Origin: an uncultured Oscillospiraceae bacterium
Lineage (GTDB): Bacteria; Bacillota; Clostridia; Oscillospirales; Ruminococcaceae
DNA: 64,000 bases
Assembly: GCA_934481355.1 (NCBI GenBank)
Contig: CAKSPH010000005.1
Coordinates: forward strand, 44,438 to 108,437
Reading direction: 5' to 3'
In this document: positions 8,545-16,534 of the stretch, in pieces
How the letters are laid out: every line of letters starts with the position of its first letter
Position numbering within the stretch: position 1 is the stretch's first letter
Position numbers and translations under genes: made by a program
Notes under the pieces: model-generated
What the model was told of the DNA's origin: nothing
What the model saw: the letters and a program-made list of their open reading frames with translations, nothing else
Database searches by the model: none

Positions 8545-9485
8545 CTCTTGTCCTCCTTGAGTTCGCCGCACTGGCTCAGGTACCGGCGCACCTCGCTGAT
8601 GTACACATCTCCGATATCGCTGAGCATATTGTGCTTCTTGACTATATAGCCTATCTCCATTATCGTGTTGCGGTTGTGCTCGTCCTCGCGGAACGGCACT
8701 GCGCGGAAGTCACTCCCGTTGAGCTCCTCGCAGATTATTCCGGAACAGAGCGTGTAGCCATTCAGGCCGATCATCAGGTTGAGCTGAGTTGCACGGTCAT
8801 TGCTGCGTATCATTCGGGGATAGTCGTTGTCCGTGAGTATCTCCTCCGCAAGGAAGCCGGACGCCCCGTCGCCCTGCTCGAAAACCATGCATGGATAATC
8901 AGCAAGCTGCTCTATGCCTATGGAGCTTTCACCGGCAAGCGGGTGGTGCTTCCAGAGGTAAACATATGCGCGGCAGTCTATAAGCGGAACGAATTCAAGC
9001 TCCTGCTCACGCAGAAGACGCTCAATTATTCTGCGGTTATAATCGCACTGATAGATTATTCCTATCTCACTGCGGAAACTTCCGACATCGTTCAGCACGT
9101 CCATTGTACGGGTCTCGCGAATGGCAAATTCAAAATTCAGCGTGCCGAAGCGCTTCACCATTTCAACGAATGCCTTGACAGCGAATGAATAGTGCTGAGT
9201 CGATACGCCGAATTTTCGCTTCACATTGCCCGAGCCGCCGTATTTCTGCCGGAGAATGTCGTACTGCTGGCACACCTGCCGTACATACATCAGAAAATCC
9301 GAACCCTCCGCAGTGACTGTTACACCGTGGCTGCCCCTGACGAATATCTGTATTCCCGCTTCCTTTTCGAGCTCCCTGACCGCGCTGGTCAGCGACGGCT
9401 GGGAAACAAAAAGCCTTTCAGCGGCTTTGTTCATTGAGCCTTCATCGGCGATGGCAAGAACATATTTCATCTGCTGTAAAGTCAT
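8541..9485 (-). CDS. LysR-family transcriptional regulator
   Basis: A 314-residue LysR-type regulator. The N-terminal winged helix (MTLQQMKYVLAIADEGSMN, then AAERLFVSQPSLTSAVRELE) binds DNA and the remaining ~220 residues form the periplasmic-binding-like effector domain, which usually senses a small metabolite. The effector is unknown; the domain has a CysB/Cbl flavour by general pattern only. The stop overlaps the start of the small CGGQ protein by 4 bp, which makes co-production likely. AGAGG precedes the ATG. No divergent target gene lies upstream; the 140-bp gap to the hemerythrin gene holds no clear palindromic LysR site that I can defend. Confidence 0.88.
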   Translation of the reverse strand: MTLQQMKYVLAIADEGSMNKAAERLFVSQPSLTSAVRELEKEAGIQIFVRGSHGVTVTAEGSDFLMYVRQVCQQYDILRQKYGGSGNVKRKFGVSTQHYSFAVKAFVEMVKRFGTLNFEFAIRETRTMDVLNDVGSFRSEIGIIYQCDYNRRIIERLLREQELEFVPLIDCRAYVYLWKHHPLAGESSIGIEQLADYPCMVFEQGDGASGFLAEEILTDNDYPRMIRSNDRATQLNLMIGLNGYTLCSGIICEELNGSDFRAVPFREDEHNRNTIMEIGYIVKKHNMLSDIGDVYISEVRRYLSQCGELKEDKR

Positions 9486-9624
9486 ACGTTACCTCTCTGC
9501 AACAAGTAATATGCTTCAATTATAGCACCATATCCCGCCGCTGTCAAGAGAATCTATGGCTATTGCCTCTATCAATAGAAAATTCTTATAATAAAAATGC
9601 TGCCCGAAAGCAGCACTTTTATAT

Positions 9625-10023
9625 TTACTTGTTAAGGAAAGCGCCAAGTTTCTTGTCCTCGGTACGGATATGCGTTACCAGAAGTCCGATGTGTCCGTTG
9701 AGCTTCGCAAGATCCGCAATGGAAACGCCTGAATCGGATATCCCGGCGGTGATCTCCTTCAGCGTCTGCTTGTACTTCTCGTGGAAAGCATGGTGGCTCT
9801 CATAGCCCGGATAGCCGCTCTGCTTCTGGAGTCTCTCCTCATCGGCGAAATGGCGCTCCACATAATCATTCAGAAACTTTACCGTTTCCCCCATCTGGCC
9901 GCGTCCATTGCCGGATGAGCAGGCGTCCATAAGCTTGTTAGCCGCCGCGAGAAGCTCGCGGTGTTCCCTGTCAATAAGTGCGTTGCCTGTTTCAAGGTCC
10001 TTCGTAAATTCAAATCTAGCCAT
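9625..10023 (-). CDS. Bacteriohemerythrin
   Basis: A 132-residue single-domain hemerythrin with the complete di-iron ligand set: DREHRELL, ERHFADEE, HHAFHEKY and HIRTEDKKL. Such proteins reversibly bind O2 and in anaerobes are thought to scavenge or sense oxygen in the cytosol. The start at 10023 is preferred over a Met 6 codons upstream because GGAGGAAG lies at ideal distance (that upstream ATG sits on the ribosome site itself). A subfamily B hairpin element ends only about 25 bp upstream of the start codon, so the gene's own promoter is inside or beyond the element. It appears monocistronic. Confidence 0.9.
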   Translation of the reverse strand: MARFEFTKDLETGNALIDREHRELLAAANKLMDACSSGNGRGQMGETVKFLNDYVERHFADEERLQKQSGYPGYESHHAFHEKYKQTLKEITAGISDSGVSIADLAKLNGHIGLLVTHIRTEDKKLGAFLNK

Positions 10024-10047
10024 GACTTCCTCCATATCCATATTTTA

Positions 10048-10214
10048 ATATGGTAACCTCTAAAAACCGGTGTGAAAAGCAAAAATGGGCAGGGTGTGCC
10101 AGCTTCTAGGAAAGCCGACGAAGTAAGGCTGTATGCCTTACGAGGAGGTTTGACGACGAAGATGGTGCGCACTGCACATTTTCGCTCGCATGAGGTTTTT
10201 AGAGGTGACCATAT
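10048..10214. repeat. Long-hairpin MITE-like element, subfamily B, copy 2 (best preserved)
   Basis: A 167-bp element with ATATGGTAACCTCTAAAAAC-type termini shared with subfamily A but a different interior. The arms pair imperfectly (GGTGTGAAAAGC...GGGTGTGCC against GGTGCGCAC...CGCTCGCATG), with the perfect inner palindrome GTAAGGC-TGTAT-GCCTTAC at the centre. There is no coding potential. It lies in the region immediately 5' of the hemerythrin gene. Confidence 0.85.
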
Positions 10215-10237
10215 GTAAAAAATGTCTTAAAATGTAT

Positions 10238-10265
10238 ATAACCCGCACATATATGTGCGGGTTAT
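10238..10265 (-). terminator. Palindromic terminator after tRNA-Ser
   Basis: A perfect 28-bp palindrome (ATAACCCGCACATA and its reverse complement) directly 3' of the tRNA on the - strand. The downstream tract is only moderately T-rich, so termination is probable rather than certain. Confidence 0.6.
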
Positions 10266-10268
10266 AAT

Positions 10269-10359
10269 TGGCGGACAGGGAGGGATTCGAACCCTCGAAC
10301 GGGTTTAATCGTTACACGATTTCCAATCGTGCGCCTTAGACCAGCTCAGCCACCTGTCC
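10269..10359 (-). tRNA. tRNA-Ser (GGA)
   Basis: A class II tRNA on the - strand. The acceptor stem is GGACAGG / CCTGTCC, the D-arm is GGCTGAGCTGGTCTAAGG, and the anticodon stem-loop ACGATT-GGA-AATCGT gives anticodon GGA (UCC/UCU codons). A long variable arm follows, with the T-arm GAGGGTTCGAATCCCTC. The CCA end is encoded (10269-10271). Confidence 0.97.
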
Positions 10360-10474
10360 ATTTCTAAGTTATTGGAGCTTTGTTTTTTGTCGTGCTCTCA
10401 ACGACTTGTTTATTATAGCACATCTTTTTTATTTTGTCAAGCATTTTCTCGAAAAAAATCAAAAAAATTTTAAA

Positions 10475-10501
10475 CCCCGCGTTATCTGGCTTAACGCGGG
10501 G
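10475..10501 (-). terminator. Rho-independent terminator of glgB
   Basis: A 10-bp perfect stem CCCCGCGTTA / TAACGCGGGG. On the - strand it is followed by TTTAAAATTTTTTT. Confidence 0.9.
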
Positions 10502-10513
10502 CTTTTAAACGAT

Positions 10514-12352
10514 TCAGCGCTTTTTCTTTCTCGGGCGCTTCTGAGTTGTCTGACCTGCGGGAACCTTCACAAGCTCATAATATGCCGCCGAATATCTCGG
10601 CACACTGAGCTTCACGCAGCCGTCGGAGCAAGCCGTCATAGTCCCGGGATAATGCGGTGCGCAGCCGCCGTATCTGTCCTCGGTAGAATCCAGCAGGAGC
10701 TTAAGCCGCATTCCCGCGCCGATTTCAAGCTTGTAGTCCTCCTGAAGCCGGTCGGAGAAATTCATCACGCAGACAATAGATTTCTCGCCGGGGCAGCAGC
10801 GGAGCATGGTATAGCAGCGCTTCAGCGGGCTGCTGCAATCCAGCCAGCGGAATCCATCCGTGGTGTCGTCCCAGCGGGAAAGCGCCGGATACTGCATATA
10901 CATATTGCACAACTTCTTCATAAAGTGCATGAAACCGTCGTGCATCGGATATTTCAGGATATCCCAGTCCTGCTCGCGCTTTTCATCCCACTCGCGGAAC
11001 TGCGCAAGCTCGCTGCCCATGAAGTTCAGCTTCTTGCCGGGGTGGGCGTACATATACATATACAGCGCCCTCGCCTGCGGGAACTTGTCCTCGTAGCCGC
11101 CATACATCTTCTGGATAATGGTAGCCTTGCCGTGGACATTCTCGTCATGCGACAGCGGGAGGATATACTTCTCGCTGTAAAAATACATCATTGAGAACGT
11201 CAGCTTGTGGTAGTGGTCAACACGCTCGTCCGGCGGCGTCCGGAAATAGTTCAGCGTGTCGTTCATCCAGCCCATGTCCCACTTGTAGTCGAAGCCAAGA
11301 CCGCCCTGATCCACGGGCTTAGTCACCATCGGGTAATCGGTGGAATCCTCCGCGCAGAGTATTGCAGACGGATTTATCCATTTAAGTCCCCTGTTGAGCG
11401 ATTTCAGGAATCTTACGCCGCAGACGTTCTCGCCGCGGCTCGGGTCGCCCATGTAATAGATGACGCGGCTTATTGCGTCCATGCGCAGACCGTCAAAGTG
11501 GTATTCCGTAAGCCAGTAGTTAGCCGCTGATTTCAGAAAGCTGCACACTGGACCCTTAGTGAAGTCAAAATTACAGCTTCCCCACTCGCTGAACGCAATG
11601 TCCTTGAACTCCGATTCGTAGGTCGGCGTACCGTCAAACCGGGCAAGTGCATATCCGTCCACCGCAAAATGCACCGGAACATAATCCATCAGCACCGCGA
11701 TCCCGGAGGCGTGACAGCAGTCAACCAGCTTCTTGAGCCCCTCCGCAGTGCCGTAACGCGAGGTCGGGGAATAGAATCCGGTCGCCTGATAACCCCAGCT
11801 TTCATCGCAGGGATATTCGTTCAGCGGCATGAGCTCGATGCAGTTGTAGCCGTGCTCCTTGCAGTACTTTACAAGGCGCGGAGCTATCTCCTCGTACTTA
11901 TACCAGCCGTTTTCATCATCCGGGTCCGTGCGCCAGCTTCCGAGATGAACCTCGTAAATATTTAATGCGTCGCCGTGCCATGTATGGCGATTCTGCATCC
12001 ATTCAAGGTCGTGGAAATGGTACTCCATGTCGCGGATAATGGACGCGAATTTCGGGCGGAGCTCCATTCCGAAGCCGACAGGATCGCATCGCTCCACAAC
12101 ATTTCCACCGTGCAGCACCTTGTATTTGTACATCTGACCGGGCTTCGCGCCGTCTATGTACAGTTCCCAGAACTTTCCGCCGCAGGTGCGGTTCATGTAC
12201 CAGTCGTTCCAGCCGTTAAAATCGCCGATGACCGATACTCCCTCGGCATTGGGCGCATACACGCGGAACCACGTTCCCTTTCCGTCATAATGAGCCCCGA
12301 GCCATTTGTAGGCGTCAAAGCAATCTCCGGCTATGAAATCCCGAATGTTCAA
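10514..12352 (-). CDS. glgB: 1,4-alpha-glucan branching enzyme (GH13)
   Basis: Creates alpha-1,6 branches in glycogen or related glucan in the cytosol. The 612-residue protein has an N-terminal CBM48-like module (AHYDGKGTWFRVYAPNAEGVS) and a GH13 barrel. GH13 region I is MDYVPVHFAVD, region II DGLRMDAISRV (nucleophile Asp near 290), region III AEDST (acid/base Glu near 334) and region IV LSHDEN (near 400). A C-terminal beta domain and a basic tail rich in Lys/Arg follow. The start is TTG at 12352 with GGAGGG upstream; no earlier ATG fits. No other glycogen gene is adjacent, so it is monocistronic, unlike many glg operons. The phosphoglucomutase gene at 41-43 kb could supply glucose 1-phosphate. 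Confidence 0.93.
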   Translation of the reverse strand: MNIRDFIAGDCFDAYKWLGAHYDGKGTWFRVYAPNAEGVSVIGDFNGWNDWYMNRTCGGKFWELYIDGAKPGQMYKYKVLHGGNVVERCDPVGFGMELRPKFASIIRDMEYHFHDLEWMQNRHTWHGDALNIYEVHLGSWRTDPDDENGWYKYEEIAPRLVKYCKEHGYNCIELMPLNEYPCDESWGYQATGFYSPTSRYGTAEGLKKLVDCCHASGIAVLMDYVPVHFAVDGYALARFDGTPTYESEFKDIAFSEWGSCNFDFTKGPVCSFLKSAANYWLTEYHFDGLRMDAISRVIYYMGDPSRGENVCGVRFLKSLNRGLKWINPSAILCAEDSTDYPMVTKPVDQGGLGFDYKWDMGWMNDTLNYFRTPPDERVDHYHKLTFSMMYFYSEKYILPLSHDENVHGKATIIQKMYGGYEDKFPQARALYMYMYAHPGKKLNFMGSELAQFREWDEKREQDWDILKYPMHDGFMHFMKKLCNMYMQYPALSRWDDTTDGFRWLDCSSPLKRCYTMLRCCPGEKSIVCVMNFSDRLQEDYKLEIGAGMRLKLLLDSTEDRYGGCAPHYPGTMTACSDGCVKLSVPRYSAAYYELVKVPAGQTTQKRPRKKKR

Positions 12353-12391
12353 GCTATTCCCTCCGTACCGTGTAAAAATGTAAAATATAGG

Positions 12392-12420
12392 TTGACAACC
12401 TCTGCTTTTTTCGCTATAAT
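12392..12420 (+). promoter_or_regulatory. Consensus promoter for the TetR gene
   Basis: TTGACA, 17-bp spacer, TATAAT on the + strand: a perfect sigma-A promoter in the divergent region between glgB and the TetR gene. About 140 bp of AT-rich leader follow before the start codon. Confidence 0.8.
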
Positions 12421-12567
12421 ATATATAAATATGTAGTATATCTGAAAGCTTATTTACCTAATACTAATTATATTATATATAATCTACTGCATTTGTTCAA
12501 GCGACAAAAACAACCATTGGTCTATTATAAGACTATTTTTAGTATTTGTCTAGTAACGGAGGAAAGT

Positions 12568-13119
12568 ATGGATCTGCGAATTCAGAAAACCAAGGCTGCG
12601 ATAAAATCCGCATTTCTGGAGCTTCGGAAAAAGAAGCCTGTTGAAAAAATAACCGTCACCGAGCTATCAAGGCTGGCGGAGATCAACAAGGCTACGTTCT
12701 ACCTGCATTACTCTGACATATATTCCCTTACTGATGAGATGGAGGACGAAGCAATCGACGACATTCTTTCCGGAATACAGGGGCTGAACAAATTCTTTGA
12801 CGACCCAAAGAAATACTCGCACGAGATCTTTCACGCATTCATGGAGAACCGAAAAACGCTCAACAGCCTTTTCAGCGGCTCGCGTCACACGAATTTCCCC
12901 ACCAAGACAGAGGAAAGGATAAAGGCGCGGCTTTATGCGGAATTCCCGCGGCTGAAAACCAAGCACAATGATATCGTGCTTTCCTTCATGATACAGGGGG
13001 CTTTCCATACGGTCGCGCTCAGCACCGCCGGAAGAGATACGGACGCCTCCGAGGAATTCGATGTTATTTCCAGACTGACCGATGTCATCATATCCGAGCT
13101 TGACCCGCCGTCTGAGTAA
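12568..13119 (+). CDS. TetR/AcrR-family regulator
   Basis: A 183-residue TetR-type regulator. The N-terminal helix-turn-helix spans about residues 5-50 (TKAAIKSAFLELRKKKPVEK, then TVTELSRLAEINKATFYLHY). The ~130-residue C-terminal ligand/dimer domain does not match a family whose effector I can name. The start at 12568 has GGAGGAAAG upstream. It is followed on the same strand by the GH95 gene, which has its own consensus promoter and an 8-bp inverted-repeat operator candidate; regulation of that gene by this protein is plausible but is inferred from position. Confidence 0.85.
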   Translation: MDLRIQKTKAAIKSAFLELRKKKPVEKITVTELSRLAEINKATFYLHYSDIYSLTDEMEDEAIDDILSGIQGLNKFFDDPKKYSHEIFHAFMENRKTLNSLFSGSRHTNFPTKTEERIKARLYAEFPRLKTKHNDIVLSFMIQGAFHTVALSTAGRDTDASEEFDVISRLTDVIISELDPPSE

Positions 13120-13127
13120 CAAAATAA

Positions 13128-13156
13128 TTGACAATGCACCAAAAACGTGTTATAAT
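13128..13156 (+). promoter_or_regulatory. Consensus promoter for the GH95 gene
   Basis: TTGACA, 17-bp spacer, TATAAT, beginning 8 bp after the TetR stop codon. Confidence 0.85.
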
Positions 13157-13161
13157 TTGAA

Positions 13162-13189
13162 ATGTATCAGATTTTATCCATTGATACAT
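13162..13189. promoter_or_regulatory. Operator candidate: inverted repeat ATGTATCA-N12-TGATACAT
   Basis: A perfect 8-bp inverted repeat whose left arm begins 6 bp after the -10 box, so it overlaps the expected transcription start. This position suits a repressor. It ends 13 bp before the GH95 start codon. Confidence 0.55.
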
Positions 13190-13202
13190 GAAAGGAACTA
13201 AA

Positions 13203-15485
13203 ATGAGCAAGACCAACCAGATATTTTTTGACGAACCCGGCGATTTCAGCCTGTGGGAGCAGACCTGTCTGCCGATAGGCAACGGATATATGGGTGCAAG
13301 TATGTTCGGAGGGATAAAGACCGAACGAGTTGTGCTGAACGAAAAGACATTCTGGGCAGGCGGTCCCTGCGCCAACCGCCCCGGCTACTACGGAGGCAAC
13401 CACCGGGACCGCTATAAATATGTGAAGCAGGTTCAGGAATACCTCGCCGCCGGAGAAAACAAGAAAGCCGAGGAGCTCCTTCCCATGCTCACCGGCGACG
13501 GGGATTTCGGCAGCTATCTTCTTCTCTGCGATATGGTGCTGGATTTCGATCTCCCCGAAACTGACGCGGTCGGCTACCGCAGAACCCTTGACCTCGACAA
13601 GTCGCTTTATTCATGCGAATTTTCCTGCGGCGGAGTGAAGTTCAGCAGAGAAGCTTTCGCAAGCTATCCTGCAAGGGTCATCGCGTTCAGATTCACCGCT
13701 TCCGCGAAGGGCGCGCTCAATTTTACCATTTCACTTGAAAAGACCCACAACGGCACGATCACGGCTGACAACAGCACGCTTATATGCTCCGGTACAGCTG
13801 AGGACAACGGAATGCGCTATGACGCGAGATTCCGCGTATTCTCTGACGGAGCCGTTTCCCCGGATGGCGAGAAACTCCGCGTTTCCGACGCCTCCGAAGC
13901 CGTAATATACTTCTGCGCCGCCACTGACTACGACATGAAGTTCCCGAAATACCGTACGGATACCGCTCCGGCTTCCGTCACCATGCCGTTGCTCCATACT
14001 GCGGAAAGGCTCGGCTGGGACGCGCTCTACGAGGAGCACTACGCCGATTATTCCGCGATGTTCAGCCGTGTTACGCTCTCCCTCGGCGACAGTGAAAAGG
14101 AACTTCCTGCCGACAAGCTTCTGGAGGCCTACCGCACCGGAGACCGCGACGCAATGAACCGCCTTGAAACGCTCTATTTCAGCTACGGGAGATATCTGCT
14201 GATTTCCTCCTCAAGGGCAGGGTCGCTGCCCGCAAACCTTCAGGGCGTGTGGAACGAGAGCAACACTCCGCCATGGTGCTGCGACTATCACATAAACGTA
14301 AACCTCCAGATGAACTACTGGGGTGCATATAACACAAACCTCGCAGAAACAGTGCCGCCGCTGACGGATTTCCTTGACTCCCTGCGCGAACCGGGACGTA
14401 TCACTGCCAGGGAATACTACGGTATCGAAAGCACTCCGGACAAGCCCGAAAACGGCTGGACAGCACACACCCAGTGCTCGCCGTTCGGCTGGACGGCTCC
14501 CGGCTGGGAATTCTACTGGGGCTGGTCTACGGCGGCTGTCGCGTGGCTCATGCAGAATATCTGGGAGCACTATGAATTTACCGGCAACAAAGACTATCTG
14601 CGCGATAAAATATACCCCATCATGCGGGAGAGCGTACAGTTCTACGTTCAGTGGCTGATTTACGACAAGAATCAGGACAGAATGGTGTCCTCGCCGACAT
14701 ATTCTCCGGAACACGGTCCCGCGACCATCGGCAATACTTATGAGCAGAGCCTCATTGAGCAGCTCTTCATAGACTTCCTGAAAGCCTCTGCGGAGCTCAA
14801 CACCGACCCGGAACTTGCAGGAAAAGTCCGCGAGATACTGCCAAAGCTCAAACCGTATTATATCGGAAAAACCGGGCTTCTCAAGGAGTGGTACGAGGAG
14901 GACGAGCCGGATTTCGACCGCAGCAAGGTTCAGAAGAATCACCGCCACATTTCCCACCTGATGGGACTTTATCCCGGAAAGCAGATAAATCACTCGCGTC
15001 CGGAGCTCATGCAGGCGGCCATCGCCACGATGAACGACCGGGGCGATGAATCCACCGGCTGGGCGAGAGCCTACAAGATAAATCTCTGGGCAAGGACCGG
15101 CGACGGCAACCGCACCTATAAGCTCCTGAGAGGACTGCTTGAAACCTGCACATTCAGGAACCTGTGGGATTTCCACCCGCCTTTCCAGATAGACGGCAAT
15201 TTCGGAGCCTCCGCAGGAATCGCGGAAATGCTTCTGCAAAGCCATGAAGGAGCCATTGTGCTGCTCCCCGCACTGCCCGACGACTGGCGGTCCGGTAAGT
15301 TCACCGGACTGTGCGCACGCGGCGGATTCGTTGTGGATGCGGCATGGGAAAACGGCAGAGTCACAAAACTCCGCATTATGCCGAAGCTCGGTGGAAAGTG
15401 CATTCTCAAAGTTCCGACCAGGGACGGTATTCAGGAAATGCAGCTTGAAACCGAAAAGGGCAAGGCTCTTGAATTCAACTATTAA
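13203..15485 (+). CDS. GH95 alpha-L-fucosidase-like glycoside hydrolase
   Basis: A 760-residue glycoside hydrolase family 95 enzyme; characterised members remove alpha-1,2-linked L-fucose (some act on L-galactose) by inversion. Seen in sequence: N-terminal beta-sandwich start (WEQTCLPIGNGYMGASMFGG), the (alpha/alpha)6 barrel with HINVNLQMNYW near residue 364 (two catalytic Asn positions), SPEHG near 502 (acid Glu) and QIDGNFGAS near 662 (Asp of the catalytic set). There is no signal peptide, so it probably acts on imported oligosaccharides in the cytosol. Start at 13203 chosen for AAAGGA spacing. Promoter and palindromic operator lie directly upstream, after a co-oriented TetR gene. Host-mucin or plant hemicellulose fucosides are plausible substrates. 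Confidence 0.88.
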   Translation: MSKTNQIFFDEPGDFSLWEQTCLPIGNGYMGASMFGGIKTERVVLNEKTFWAGGPCANRPGYYGGNHRDRYKYVKQVQEYLAAGENKKAEELLPMLTGDGDFGSYLLLCDMVLDFDLPETDAVGYRRTLDLDKSLYSCEFSCGGVKFSREAFASYPARVIAFRFTASAKGALNFTISLEKTHNGTITADNSTLICSGTAEDNGMRYDARFRVFSDGAVSPDGEKLRVSDASEAVIYFCAATDYDMKFPKYRTDTAPASVTMPLLHTAERLGWDALYEEHYADYSAMFSRVTLSLGDSEKELPADKLLEAYRTGDRDAMNRLETLYFSYGRYLLISSSRAGSLPANLQGVWNESNTPPWCCDYHINVNLQMNYWGAYNTNLAETVPPLTDFLDSLREPGRITAREYYGIESTPDKPENGWTAHTQCSPFGWTAPGWEFYWGWSTAAVAWLMQNIWEHYEFTGNKDYLRDKIYPIMRESVQFYVQWLIYDKNQDRMVSSPTYSPEHGPATIGNTYEQSLIEQLFIDFLKASAELNTDPELAGKVREILPKLKPYYIGKTGLLKEWYEEDEPDFDRSKVQKNHRHISHLMGLYPGKQINHSRPELMQAAIATMNDRGDESTGWARAYKINLWARTGDGNRTYKLLRGLLETCTFRNLWDFHPPFQIDGNFGASAGIAEMLLQSHEGAIVLLPALPDDWRSGKFTGLCARGGFVVDAAWENGRVTKLRIMPKLGGKCILKVPTRDGIQEMQLETEKGKALEFNY

Positions 15486-15491
15486 AACCTG

Positions 15492-15526
15492 CACGGACAG
15501 AATGTTTTTTATGCGTTCTGTCCGTA
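15492..15526 (+). terminator. Hairpin after GH95 gene (terminator-like, weak)
   Basis: Stem ACGGACAGAA / TTCTGTCCGT around a T-rich loop. The tract after the stem is AAATTATTATG, not a true T run, so it may only partly terminate. Confidence 0.5.
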
Positions 15527-15655
15527 AATTATTATGCAAAAAAACTGGATTTTTTATGTTAACCCCCTTTATTTTATTTCAAATATATGATATAATAATA
15601 TTATATCATATAGCCTTCATTCATGGACGAAACGAGGGCACCCGGAGGGTAGATT

Positions 15656-16519
15656 ATGGCTTTCTGCGATTTAAAGCCGGTCAGAGTGTATGACGACGGC
15701 AGCAGCATCACTTATGTCATCGGCGAGGTATTTGCCGTTTACGGCAGCGCCCCTGTCCCGGTCATCTATAGCTGGGATCAGGTACAGAGCGTCATTGAGG
15801 ACAGGCGCAGCCTCACCATTAAAACTGAACACTGCGACTTTGTTATCCCAAAGAATCAGTTTGCACACACAGACGACTATTTCCGCGCAATAGCAATAAT
15901 AGAATGCTTCCAGAAATCCGGAGGCTTTGTTTACGAGCACCAGCGCCGTATTCTTCCGCTGAAAGGAGAATACATAGAGACCGACCCCGGCAGGGACTGC
16001 TACACCGGCGCCTGCGAAATAGATGAAAACGACGCGGCTTCCACTTTCATCATGCTGATGAACTACAAGCTGATGAAAGTGCTGTGGCTTCTTGCAATCA
16101 TGATGATGCTGGTGATTTTTTTGGGGCTTCATTTGATCTTCGGAATAACCCGTGAAAATATTCTGTACTTTATCCCTATCTCAATCATCGGTGGCGGAAT
16201 TGTCACACTGCTGATTTATCTGATATGCTACCTCAATGCGCGCAGGAAGTACACTGCAGCGGCTGGCTGCGACCCGGCTTCACAGGAGCTGATCACGTTT
16301 ATCATCAGTCCGCTGGGATTCTCTGCGTGCGAGACCTGCATCTCCGACAGTCAGGAGCTTATACCGTGGAACAGTTTTGACTACTTCATCGAATCCGACA
16401 AGATGTTCGTCCTGTTCAAGGACGGCATGGCGTCGGTATTTGTTCCAAAATGCGCATTTGAAAAGAAGTGCCTCGGCGGGATCTACGATATAATCTCGCT
16501 CAGGCTAGAGCAGAGATAA
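15656..16519 (+). CDS. Membrane protein with two YcxB-like soluble halves
   Basis: A 287-residue protein I cannot assign to a function. Two hydrophobic segments (about 140-162 and 168-192) form a hairpin in the middle. The soluble parts on either side look alike: each has a short strand-rich stretch around a Trp followed by an acidic run and then IPK or VPK (IYSWDQVQSVIEDR ... FVIPKNQF; LIPWNSFDYFIESD ... VFVPKCAF). This is the layout of YcxB-like/PH-like membrane proteins. GGAGGG precedes the ATG. It is followed 15 bp later by a second unknown gene and both end at one terminator, so they are probably an operon. Confidence 0.6.
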   Translation: MAFCDLKPVRVYDDGSSITYVIGEVFAVYGSAPVPVIYSWDQVQSVIEDRRSLTIKTEHCDFVIPKNQFAHTDDYFRAIAIIECFQKSGGFVYEHQRRILPLKGEYIETDPGRDCYTGACEIDENDAASTFIMLMNYKLMKVLWLLAIMMMLVIFLGLHLIFGITRENILYFIPISIIGGGIVTLLIYLICYLNARRKYTAAAGCDPASQELITFIISPLGFSACETCISDSQELIPWNSFDYFIESDKMFVLFKDGMASVFVPKCAFEKKCLGGIYDIISLRLEQR

Positions 16520-16534
16520 GGGAGGTTCGGTAAA

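Noticed and set aside
14211..15539. A 442-codon open frame antisense to the GH95 gene
   Set aside because: It lies wholly opposite a gene with intact catalytic motifs, has no ribosome site or recognisable domain, and reflects codon bias of the sense gene.
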